Shown here: piece after piece, positions 11,172-19,857 of the stretch
Layout: each line of letters opens with the position of its first letter
How positions within the stretch are numbered: position 1 is the first letter of the stretch
Assembly: GCA_038503065.1 (NCBI GenBank)
Contig: JBCAMK010000012.1
Span: 868,001 to 932,000, forward strand
Source of the DNA: Paragyromitra xinjiangensis
Lineage: Eukaryota > Ascomycota > Pezizomycetes > Pezizales > Discinaceae
DNA: 64,000 nt
Reading direction: 5' to 3'
The notes under the pieces: model-generated
Told to the model about the DNA's origin: nothing
The model's input: only the letters and a program-made list of their open reading frames with translations
The model's database searches: none
Position numbers and translations under genes: made by a program

Positions 11172-12772
11172 TGTTCCACCATGATGTCTTTTTCAGTTCG
11201 GGAGAGGTTTGGGCGTGCAACACAGGATCTGTCAGTGGCTTTATGTGTGCCACCACAGTTGATTCATTTGGGAGGCATGTGGGCGCAGGAGTCAGTGGCT
11301 CTGCAAGTCCCACAGAAGTGCCTGTTGGTAGCATGGTCGTGTCCACAGTAGGCACAGGCTGGCTTGGTGGAGGGGCATCTCTGGAACTTGTGTCCAAACT
11401 TTTGACAGTTAGAACATTGGTCCCCAGGGCGCGCAGTCAAGTAGGCTCCGGTCCTGTGTCTTTGGCCGAAGATGAGGATTCCGTTTTTGATCAGTTTGTT
11501 GTACATGCTTTTGCTGGTGATGGCAATCATCACCGAGCTGTGGGACTTTCCGTTTCTCTTGTCGGGGTGGGTCATGTAGCGAGGAGGTGCTGCCAGTTTG
11601 AGATCACTGTTTTGGTATTCCAGTTCATTTTGCAGGTCGCTCATGCCGGTACGATTGTCGGGGTATTCCATGATTGGGACTCCGTGGATGGCAACCTTGT
11701 GCCAGGACTCCTGTTTGGAGAGAAAGAGAGCTTTCTCATCACTTTCCTTCACAACTTTCTCAATGGTGGCCTTGTGCAGGTCAAAGTCAGTGCTGGTGAA
11801 TCCATTGCGAGTGTAGAGCAGGAGATTTGCTTTCAGGTTCCAGGAGATTCCTGAGATCTGGAGGCTTTCTGGTGCTTTGGCAGTCAGGAGTTCTTTGTTG
11901 ATGGTGTTGCGCAGGACAAGGAGATTGAGGTTTTCTTCTTTCTGATCACCACTGCGTTGGACAATCATGTTCTTGGTGAGTTCTGGGGTTGGAGTTATGG
12001 GGATGTCAGTGTTGGCCTTCGCAGGCTTTCCATCTTTCGCCACAGTGGCCCAAGTCTTTGGTGCAGGAGGTGGAGGAGGGGGAGGAGGTGCTGGCGTGTT
12101 TTCAGTTGCTTTTCCCTTTCCCTTGTTCTTCTTGGGTTGTTGGGGAGCGGTGGGGATTGTTGTTGCTGTGATTGCTGGTATGACAGGAGTTGCTTTCAGG
12201 GTGCGGTGGATTGAATCCACTTTCCCGATCACAGTGTGGCTCATGGAGCCCAGGGAGGTTGAGATTTGGGTGGTGAGGTTGCTAACCATCATCTTGAGCT
12301 CAGCGATTTCCTTGTTCAGGTGTTCATTCTGTGCCATGAGGTGCTGGTTGACATCGTTTTGACTCATTGGGAGTGCAAAGTAGCTGGGAGTGCGTTTGGG
12401 AGGGGGAGCAGATTGCTGTTGGTTGCCAAAGGTTCTCTTTGACGGGCCAGCTGCGGATCTGGTCCTGGTCATTGGTTCTGGCTCGTAGGTGAGGTCAATT
12501 CCTCCCAAAGTGTTTCTAAATAATAGAGGATGTGTGGGGGAGTTGCCAGCTGAGGAGAAGAATGGTGGTGGGAGTGTAATCTTGCGAGCAAATGGTGCTG
12601 GGAGAGGTTTGGTGGTGGAGGAAATAGGGTCGCTGCTCATGATGTCAGGAGCATGCTGGCTGACGTTCAAGAATCGGTTGGTGGCCGTCATGGTAGGGCT
12701 GGAGGGAGGTGAAGATGGAGGTACAACAGGAAGTTCCATGTCGTCTTGCATTTCATCCCCGTGGGCCGACAT
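11168..12772 (-). CDS. LINE D ORF1 (zinc-knuckle protein) with in-frame TGA at 11264
   Basis: The ATG is at 12772. The protein has a Pro/Ser-rich N-terminus, a short coiled coil (QNEHLNKEIAELKMMVSNL), a Pro-rich linker and an RNA-binding core. Zinc knuckles are CSNCQKFGHKFQRC and CAYCGHDHATNRHFC. The frame meets TGA at 11264-11266, where the first Cys of a third knuckle is expected. The same frame then continues through INCGGTHKATDRSC and ends at a TGA overlapping the ORF2 ATG. The same TGA occurs in copy H. The product is 502 aa if terminated at 11264, or 534 residues counting the TGA codon as one if read through. LINE A keeps a Cys at the matching place. Confidence 0.85.
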
Positions 12773-13315
12773 GGTTCCGGAAATTTTCGGAAATTTTCGT
12801 GTAACGGAAACTAAAAATAAATTGCCGAGACAAAAGTTGATTGGACGTTGAAGACCGGAGGCTGATTGGGTTCCACCGATGGAATGTTCCAGAAGGTAGC
12901 AGGTGATGTGCTGTCAGTCAGAATTGCAATATTCCGAGATTTCTGGCGATTTCTGGCGATAAAATGAGTACTACTCGGGCGCCTGTGGGCCGATTTGGCT
13001 GAAACTAAAAATCCTGGGCCGTAGTATGTAGGCGGCGTTGATGTGCAAGTTTCAAGTCAATCGGACAAGAACTGGTTGACTGGCGACGATTTTGAGGGGG
13101 GGCTCGGCGGGTTTTTTGGTGGGGTGAGCCCCAAAGGGGGGAAATGAAGGGGAAAATCACAACAACTTCTGCAATAGAAGAGATGGATTTCCCAGGAGGT
13201 GTAGAAGGGGGTAAAAGGGGGCGCTGATTCCGAATATGAAGTCGGTTTGATGATATCTCTGTTGGTTGTGGAGTTATTTTCGAAAATTCGTCCTGGTAGA
13301 ATGGTTGTCGCTGGA
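12773..13315 (-). other. 5' leader of LINE D
   Basis: This noncoding leader starts at the target duplication (13315). It contains one block related to the leader repeats of LINE A (near 13061-13087) and a run of short repeats of the type GAAATTTTCGG near 12780-12800. LINE H lacks the part above 13045. No open frame of note is present. Confidence 0.6.
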
Positions 13316-13636
13316 TTGTTCAGGGGAGAAAGGGAGGTGGGATGGGGGGGCGTTGCTTTGCTGGGGTGGGAGGGCTGAAGAGGAGGATTCCCCCATGTCA
13401 AGATCTTCTGCGAAGGCAGATAGTGCAGTGGAGCCAAAGAGAGCCATGTCTTTTGAGGGAGATGGTATTCTGGCTGGTTGAGGTGAGGGGTTGGAGAGCT
13501 GACGCTTCCTGGAAGGATCGGCCTTCTTGCGACCGTTACCTTTCCCAAAGATAGGTGGCAGGCGCACGTCCACCAACTTAACAGGTGATGGGGAGGGTGA
13601 AGCTGAACGTCTAGGAGGTGTTTGGGGAGAATCCAG
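13316..13636 (-). pseudogene. LINE C ORF1, N-terminal piece
   Basis: This is the N-terminal part of the LINE C ORF1, with the conserved LDSPQTPPRRSASPSPSPV signature, a basic stretch and an acidic EDLDMGESSS segment. It runs into LINE D at 13316-13329. No ATG lies at the start. The CTG at 13634-13636 has A at -3 and G at +4, and an upstream in-frame GTG is at 13646-13648. The sequence continues at 6745. Confidence 0.8.
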
Positions 13637-13794
13637 TTTGATTTCCACGGGTTGCGACCGTGAAAACTGAAAGCGGGGTAAGGGTGGTGCTAAACGAAGC
13701 CAAAGAGTTAAAGACTTTTGGGTGCCTGTAACGCCGTTGCAACGGAGTTTCTGGTGTTTTGCAGGGATCTTTTCCAGTCGTGAGGACGGTGTTG

Positions 13795-15877
13795 TTTTTT
13801 TTTTTTTTTTTTGAATCGATTTAGATTAACTAACTTCCTACAAGCTAGCCAAAATGGCACGGTATACAAAAATACATGGCCTCATCCACCGCCAACCTCA
13901 CAACCCCTACACTCCCGAGTTACAGTCATTATGGTACATGACCAACCGCACATTCCGTCACAGGACAGGCCACAAGGAAGCACAAAAAGAAGCGTACAAG
14001 AACACCACAAGGGGAAATTCAAGCTTAACAAATAAGAAAATAAGACAAAAGGTAGGCTAAAAGAAAACTTGATCAAAGTAAACGAAACTTGCCAAATGAA
14101 AATAAGAAAACAATGCAACAAGAAAACAGTAACTATGGTCTCTTACCAACCGCACATCCTTCTTACGGGCAGGAAATCATTGTTGTTGGTGAGAGAAGGT
14201 AGGCGAAGTGAGCAGATCAGGCATTCGCCGGTCGAGGGGTGCGTTTCGCCAGGGTGAGCTTGGCAAAGTGAGTACAAGAGGAACGCTCAAAGGCGCGGTG
14301 TCCCTGCTTGCAGTTGACACATCTGATGGGAGGATGGGTGCACTTGGCTCCTTTTTGGCATCCTTTGGTACTGCATGGGTGTTGGGCTGTGGGATGGGGC
14401 TCAGCGCAGATAGCACAGGCGGAGGTATTGGGACAGGTCTGCTGATGGTGGCCATATTGCTGACAGTTACGACATTGTGTGGTGGAAGAAATGGAAAAAT
14501 ATTCCTGGACGCGGCAGGATTTGTTGAACATGGGAATGTAGGTCAGCCCAAGGGTTGCCATGGTGTATTTTTTGGGAAGGGCGATAACAATGGCTGAAGC
14601 TGCTTTCCCCGCTCTCTGGGCTTCAGTTGTAAGCCAGCGTGGGATTTGGGCAAGAGTAAGGGAGGGAGCAGCAGTGGCAATAGCCTCCTGTGCCTCTTTC
14701 ATGGTGGTGGTTGTGGGAACGCCGTGGATGATGAACTTGGACCATCTGGAGTTGGGCCGCACATCAGAAATGGGAAGGTGAAGGAGGTTGCAGGCATCTT
14801 CAATCTCTCTTTGATAGAGAGAGCAGACCTGTTCGCCGGATTCTGTAGGTCGGGTGAGGAGGACAAAGTTGTATCTCTCTGTTCTGGTGCACATGAGGAT
14901 GGAGGAGTTGCGAGGGGCGAGAGTGATGTTGACAGCCTTTAGGAGGGCATCACTGGTGATTTCATGGGAGGAGGTGGAGGTTTCTACAATGATCTCGCGA
15001 TTGATCTTTGTGTACTCGGGGTTGTAGAGGGGGGTGACTTTAGGCTTCTTGGTCTTGTTCGTGTTGACGGGAGCAGCAGCAGCTTGTGCATATGTGGTGA
15101 GTTTTGGGCCAGGGGCCTCTGGGGGGGCGGGAGCTGGGTGCGGGACGAGAGGGGTATTGGGTTTGGTAGAGATGTCTCTAACCAGGGAGGAGAGAGCATT
15201 ATTGGCTCTTGAGAGCTCGTTGATGCGGGAGGTGAGGGTAAGAATGTCGGATGCCTGGTGATCCAGTTTGTTGATGAGTGCTTGCTGGTTGAGTTGCATT
15301 TGCTCCGTTAAGGCTGCAAAGCTGTTCTGGATGGTCCAGAGCATGTATTGCTGGACATCTTTGCCATCCTCCTCTGCTGGGACTTCGGGGGCGTAGTCTT
15401 GGTCAGGGGAAAATGGGAGGTGGGATGGGGGGGCGTTGCTTTGCTGGGGTGGGAGGGCCGAGGAGGAGGATTCCCCCATGTCAAGATCTTCTGCAAAAGC
15501 AGATAGTGCAGTGGAGCCAAAGAGAGCCATGTCTTTTGAGGGAGATGGTATTCTGGCTGGTTGAGGTGAGGGGTTGGAGAGCTGACGCTTCCTGGAAGGG
15601 TCGGCCTTTCTGCGACCGTTTCCTTTCCCAAAGATGGGTGGCAGGCGCACGTCCACCAGCTTAACAGGTGATGGGGAGGGTGAAGCTGAACGTCTGGGAG
15701 GTGTTTGTGGAGGATCCAGTGTGATTTTCACGGGTTGCGACCGTGAAAACTGAAAGCGGGGTAAGGGTGGTGATAAACGAAGCCAAAGAGTTAAAGACTT
15801 TTGGGTGCGTGTAACGCCGTTGCAACGGAGTTTCTGGTGTTTTGCAGGGATCTTTTCCAGTCGCGAGGACGGTGTTG
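13795..15877 (-). mobile_element. LINE F: ORF1-only element (about 2.1 kb)
   Basis: This minus-strand element has a complete 5' leader, an intact ORF1 (14217-15719), a 3' UTR of about 400 bp and an A tail (18 T on the plus strand, 13795-13812). There is no ORF2: sequence after the ORF1 stop runs straight into 3' UTR that matches E1 and E2 at its end (GAATCGATTTAGATT). It looks like an internally deleted, non-autonomous derivative. Its tail abuts the 5' end of C, and its 5' end abuts the tail of E1. Confidence 0.88.
14217..15719 (-). CDS. LINE F ORF1 (Gag-like zinc-knuckle protein), about 500 aa
   Basis: This is an intact RNA-binding protein. The order is LDPPQTPPRRSASPSPSPV, a basic region (GKGNGRRKADPSRKRQL), an acidic and Ser-rich stretch, a coiled-coil-like segment, an Ala/Pro linker and an RNA-binding core (NSRWSKFIIHGVP is typical). 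It ends with knuckles CRNCQQYGHHQQTC, CAICAEPHPTAQHPC and CVNCKQGHRAFERSSC. The chosen start is CTG at 15717-15719, with A at -3 and G at +4. The open frame reaches a GTG at 15731, and the first ATG lies only about 65 codons later, inside the conserved part. With no ORF2 of its own, this protein could only mobilise RNA using another element's reverse transcriptase. Confidence 0.82.
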   Translation of the reverse strand: MDPPQTPPRRSASPSPSPVKLVDVRLPPIFGKGNGRRKADPSRKRQLSNPSPQPARIPSPSKDMALFGSTALSAFAEDLDMGESSSSALPPQQSNAPPSHLPFSPDQDYAPEVPAEEDGKDVQQYMLWTIQNSFAALTEQMQLNQQALINKLDHQASDILTLTSRINELSRANNALSSLVRDISTKPNTPLVPHPAPAPPEAPGPKLTTYAQAAAAPVNTNKTKKPKVTPLYNPEYTKINREIIVETSTSSHEITSDALLKAVNITLAPRNSSILMCTRTERYNFVLLTRPTESGEQVCSLYQREIEDACNLLHLPISDVRPNSRWSKFIIHGVPTTTTMKEAQEAIATAAPSLTLAQIPRWLTTEAQRAGKAASAIVIALPKKYTMATLGLTYIPMFNKSCRVQEYFSISSTTQCRNCQQYGHHQQTCPNTSACAICAEPHPTAQHPCSTKGCQKGAKCTHPPIRCVNCKQGHRAFERSSCTHFAKLTLAKRTPRPANA

Positions 15878-16113
15878 TTTTTTTTTTTTTTTTTTTTTTG
15901 AATCGATTTAGATTGACTAACTACCTACTAGCTATTCAAAATGGCATGGTATACAAAAATACATGGCCTCATCCACCACCAAACCTCAAATCATCCCCGT
16001 GAAAACACTAAAGAAATACAAAACCAAAAACACTAACTGACGGAACAAGAAAAATCTTATAACTGAAAACCCGCTGGATACAAAAGAAAAACTTCCTCCG
16101 CCCAGCTGACCAG

Positions 16114-19100
16114 TTAAGTATAATCAAGCAAATTTAAATCAGAAATACAATCATAATAATTTTTTGAAGAAAGGGTTGCCAAATTGTTATCTCGAATGAA
16201 TGCTAGCAGAGCAGTGACATCGGAATTTTGTAGGATGGATTGGGTCCAGCTTTGAGAAAAGTTGGGTCGAGTTGTAATGTTGAGGGGACATTGCAATGTG
16301 AGATGTCGTGAAGATAAAAGTGCGCCACAATTGCAATCTAATGGTGGGCGTAGTGGATTTGGGTCTGCATTGGTGAGTTCGCAACGCAGGAGAGAAATGG
16401 CTCTTGCTTGAGATCGTCTGAGGAATCGGGTGGTTTGTGGGGGAACCAGGGAAGCTGGGAAGGGACTTTGTAGTTGCCATTCTCTTATCAGAGAAAGTTT
16501 CGGTTGGAGTGTCAGCCATCCTAAAGTGGTGACTGCGTGCGCGCAGAAGGGAGAATTCGCTCCTTTTTTTGCTTGTTTGTCTGCCATTTCGTTGCCTGGA
16601 ATGCCCATATGAGAGGGGGTCCAAATGGCATTGACGTCGCATTGTAAGTTATGGAGAGTTTGAATGTGGGTGAGGGCAGCAGAAAGGAATTGTCTATTAG
16701 AAGTGGGGTGACCTGCTAGGGCTAGGAGAGCATTCTGGTTATCAACACAGAGGTACACCGGGAGGGGAGTGGTGATGAGGTGTCTGAGGAGGTGTGCGAG
16801 GGCTTCTTGTATGCCATGGATTTCAGCGGCCTCGTTTTCGCAGTGGGGGCCAAGGCAGCATGAATTTGTGTAGGAGGAAATTGGGATGCCGTTTCGATAT
16901 CGGAGAATGTTCCATCCTGCGGAAGTGATGCCATTCTCCTGTTTGGAACCATCAGAATAGAGTACCCATGCTTGATGTAGGGTTTGAAGCCAGTCGAGGT
17001 GGGTGAGGGAGGCAGACTGCTTGCTGCCTGTGATGTGAATGTTTGTATTGTCGAGGTATGGAGCAATGGGGGGGGAGAGGATTTCCAATGGGGGGCCTGT
17101 GAGAAGTTTGGAAATGAGAGAACCAATGCGTTGGATCCCTGTTCCTTGTGTGTTGGAAGGATGTAAATGTGCTAGGAGGGGTTTATGTAAAGGATTAAGT
17201 GAATTTTTGAGAAGTCGAATGCCATAGCGTTGGGAATGCATATTGAGTAGGAGTGGCAGTGGAGGTAAACCTGCTTCGGGAAGTAATTTGTTGATTGGAG
17301 TCCAACGGGGAAGGCCTGTGATTAGGCGAGCTAATTTGTGGTATGCAGGATTGAGGCGATCAAGGATTGTTTGACTTCCTGTCCACCAAACTTCGGCTCC
17401 ATATAAGGCGCCAGGGAGGGCGATGGAATTTGCGAGTTGATGTAAGAGATTAGGGGTTGGACCTTTGTTGCGGGTTAATTTGCGTATTAACTCGGTTGTA
17501 GAACGAAGGGAAGTGGCTGCTTTATTAGCGTGTTTATGAAAAAGTAGGCGTTGATCAACGATGATGCGTAGAGTTTTGATGTGTGCCGAAGGGGATATGG
17601 TGTTTCCTAGGATGTTGATGGGCGTGTTCATGCCAGCCTGTTGAAGTTTGGCTTGGGTAGGAATAATGTGCATGAGTTCGGTTTTGGGAAGAGAAAAACT
17701 GATGTTGAGGTGGGCAGCCCTTCTGAGTTTGGAATCAAATCTTTCTTCCAATCTTTTCACAGCGAAAGGGCGGGTGCGCGCATTTTGGAGCATGGTGTCA
17801 TCATCAATGTATATGGTGGAAAGTTCGGTGTTTGTTTGTGGAAAGGATGGGGAGTCCAGTGCGCCTGCATATATCGTGAAGGCGATGGATGAAATGGGCG
17901 ATCCCTGAGGGAGGCCTGTTGGTAAATTGTTGCTGGGGCCAATTTCGCCATTGATGCGGAAGGCAATCATGCGATCAGAAGTGAAGCTGGTGAGCCATTG
18001 GATGCACCATTTGGGAAATGTGTAATGTGTCAGGATGTGTAGGAATCTGGGGTAAGAGACGCAGTTGAAAGCACCTTCTATATCGGTTGCCAGTAATGTG
18101 GAACGTGGGGGTTGTCCATGTTTGACTTGAAATTGGTGCGGAATTGCGTTTTGTGTCCTCGCATTAGTGAGGAGTAGGAGGAGAGAATCAGAAGCAGAAA
18201 TGCCCGATCTTGCACCTGTGTGATGTGGTTGGAGGGCGCCATTTTGGGTGGCTATGGCTTCAAGTCTTTTGGCCATGAGTTTTTCAAGAAGTTTCCCTAA
18301 GCATGAGAGGAGGGAGACTGGGCGATGGCTTTTGGCTTGTGTGTAATCGGGTTTGTTGGCTTTGGGTATGGGAACGCAATGTGCCAATTTCCATTCGTTT
18401 GGCATAATGCCATGAGTGAGGAGTGCTGTAAAAAGCAGTGTGAGGAGTTGTGGTCGGGCTCGGTGGAGCTCCCTGAGTGATAGGTAATTGATGCCATCCG
18501 GTCCCACCGCAGTGGAAAGGTTGGCCTTTTGTAGGAGCTTTTCTACTTCCAACGCAGAAATGTGGAGGGGGGTATTCGAGGTGTCCCTTGTTGGCGGGGG
18601 GAGGAAGTTTTGGGGAAAGGGGGGGGGATCTTCTGTATGGGGGGGAAAAAAGGCAGCATGAAAAGCTTGCGCGATGTCATGTGTAGATGTGTTGCCTCCG
18701 ATGTTATGTATGGAGGGTTTATTGCGGGCTTGTGAGCCTTTAATAAGGTTGTAGGCGGATGATGCTGTGGCATTTCTGAGTGAGATGTGCCAGTGGTTCC
18801 ATTGCGCGAGTTTCACTTCTTGTTTCCAAATGGAGCGAAGGGCAATGGCTTTCTTTTTCCAGTGGGGAGGGGAATTGGGCTTCCGTGACTGCCTTAGGAG
18901 CCATGCGAGTTTTCGTTTGATGTTGGTGAGGGTGGGTGTCCACCAGTTTTTGGTGTGAGTTGCTGGTTTTGACATTGGTACTGCAGTTTGGATTGCCTCA
19001 TGGAGGCAACGCATTATGGATTTGAGTGAGAGCAGTGTGTTGTCGGGTGTGGAAAAGGAGAGAAAGATGTCGGCATTTTGTATGACTTCGTGGAACAGGG

Positions 19101-19857
19101 GCCAGTCCGTTTTAGAAAAGAGGGGTCGTGATATGTATGTAGGTGGTTGAAGGTTTAGGATGGTTTGAATTAGGAGGTGGTCAGAATTGTGTTGGTTGTG
19201 TGTTATGACTGCCCATGGGCCGAGTTGCGCATCTAGCCCTTTTGCAAAGGTGAGATCAATGGCTGTGGGGGAGGAGCCATTTCTGGGGAAGTGCGTTAGG
19301 GTGCCTGGTTTGTTAAGGAGGGTGAAGTGATTATCTTCAAGAAAGTCGATGAGAGTTTGGGTGAGGCTCCCATGTTTGGAAAAAAGATGTTGATGGGCTT
19401 CGGCGTTAGGTCCGTACCACCACGGGTTATGGAGATTGAAGTCGCCTGTGAGAAGGGTGTTATGGTGAAAATTATGCGTGAAGATGGGAAGATGTAGGTC
19501 TTTTGTTGGCTGTAAATATAGATTGCAAAGATCTAACGTAGTAAAGCTGAGGGTGCAGCGAACTGTGATGAGATTGGGGTTCGGTTGCATGGTGACTAGG
19601 GTTTTGATGCCAAGGTGTTTGCGGACGTAGGTTACTACCTTGGGGGGTGAATTCTGATGTGTTGGGAAGAAAGCATCGAAGTGATGAGCAAGCGGGGGAA
19701 GGTTGTTGTGGTCGAGCCAAGGTTCTTGAAGTAAAAGAAAAATAATGGAAGAATTCTTATCCGCGTCAATGATTGCTGAAAGAGTGGAGGCCTGACCTTT
19801 GGCACAGTTCAACTGCTGTACCAGGGTGTTGCCGGTTGTGTTGTGTTGTGTATTCAT
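16114..19857 (-). CDS. LINE E1 ORF2: endonuclease, reverse transcriptase, RNase H (1247 aa)
   Basis: This is an intact polyprotein for target-primed reverse transcription. Endonuclease motifs: LLQEPWLDHNN, LTGDFNLHNPWWYG, IDLTFAKG, NSDHLLI. Reverse transcriptase motifs: AVGPDGINYLSL, RPVSLLSCLGKLLEK, LLATDIEGAFN, GLPQGSPISS and TIYIDDDTML (catalytic YIDD). RNase H motifs: VLYSDGSKQENG, ENEAAEIHGIQEAL, YLCVDNQNALL, WTPSHMGIPGNEMADKQAK. The C-terminal zinc motif is CNCGALLSSRHLTLQC. The ATG at 19857 overlaps the ORF1 stop as TAATG, suggesting coupled re-initiation. The length equals that of E2's ORF2. All catalytic residues that I can recognise are present. Confidence 0.93.
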   Translation of the reverse strand: MNTQHNTTGNTLVQQLNCAKGQASTLSAIIDADKNSSIIFLLLQEPWLDHNNLPPLAHHFDAFFPTHQNSPPKVVTYVRKHLGIKTLVTMQPNPNLITVRCTLSFTTLDLCNLYLQPTKDLHLPIFTHNFHHNTLLTGDFNLHNPWWYGPNAEAHQHLFSKHGSLTQTLIDFLEDNHFTLLNKPGTLTHFPRNGSSPTAIDLTFAKGLDAQLGPWAVITHNQHNSDHLLIQTILNLQPPTYISRPLFSKTDWPLFHEVIQNADIFLSFSTPDNTLLSLKSIMRCLHEAIQTAVPMSKPATHTKNWWTPTLTNIKRKLAWLLRQSRKPNSPPHWKKKAIALRSIWKQEVKLAQWNHWHISLRNATASSAYNLIKGSQARNKPSIHNIGGNTSTHDIAQAFHAAFFPPHTEDPPPFPQNFLPPPTRDTSNTPLHISALEVEKLLQKANLSTAVGPDGINYLSLRELHRARPQLLTLLFTALLTHGIMPNEWKLAHCVPIPKANKPDYTQAKSHRPVSLLSCLGKLLEKLMAKRLEAIATQNGALQPHHTGARSGISASDSLLLLLTNARTQNAIPHQFQVKHGQPPRSTLLATDIEGAFNCVSYPRFLHILTHYTFPKWCIQWLTSFTSDRMIAFRINGEIGPSNNLPTGLPQGSPISSIAFTIYAGALDSPSFPQTNTELSTIYIDDDTMLQNARTRPFAVKRLEERFDSKLRRAAHLNISFSLPKTELMHIIPTQAKLQQAGMNTPINILGNTISPSAHIKTLRIIVDQRLLFHKHANKAATSLRSTTELIRKLTRNKGPTPNLLHQLANSIALPGALYGAEVWWTGSQTILDRLNPAYHKLARLITGLPRWTPINKLLPEAGLPPLPLLLNMHSQRYGIRLLKNSLNPLHKPLLAHLHPSNTQGTGIQRIGSLISKLLTGPPLEILSPPIAPYLDNTNIHITGSKQSASLTHLDWLQTLHQAWVLYSDGSKQENGITSAGWNILRYRNGIPISSYTNSCCLGPHCENEAAEIHGIQEALAHLLRHLITTPLPVYLCVDNQNALLALAGHPTSNRQFLSAALTHIQTLHNLQCDVNAIWTPSHMGIPGNEMADKQAKKGANSPFCAHAVTTLGWLTLQPKLSLIREWQLQSPFPASLVPPQTTRFLRRSQARAISLLRCELTNADPNPLRPPLDCNCGALLSSRHLTLQCPLNITTRPNFSQSWTQSILQNSDVTALLAFIRDNNLATLSSKNYYDCISDLNLLDYT

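Larger units (their letters stand above)
6746..13315 (-). mobile_element. LINE D, near full-length (6570 bp), Tad1-like with RNase H
   Basis: LINE D is a complete-looking minus-strand LINE: leader 12773-13315, ORF1, ORF2 and 3' UTR 6746-7167. Its 3' end is an AATA/TAAA short repeat and not pure poly(A). It lies in LINE C with a 14 bp target duplication. H (44496-50803) is a near-identical sibling lacking the first ~270 bp of the leader. Each sibling carries a different 1 bp indel in ORF2. Confidence 0.92.
5726..13794 (-). mobile_element. LINE C, split by LINE D
   Basis: LINE C is a minus-strand copy of the same family as F. Its 5' leader and ORF1 N-terminus are at 13316-13794, and the rest of ORF1 is at 5726-6745. 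The 6746-13315 segment is LINE D, flanked by a 14 bp duplication. At 5725 it ends abruptly in ORF1 against an LTR end, so its ORF2 and 3' end are missing. Its 5' end (13794) directly abuts the poly(A) tail of F. Confidence 0.85.

Noticed and set aside
11150..11854. A long plus-strand frame (234 codons), also present at 48908-49612.
   Set aside because: It is antisense to LINE ORF1, repeats in the sibling copy only because the DNA is nearly identical, and shows no protein features.
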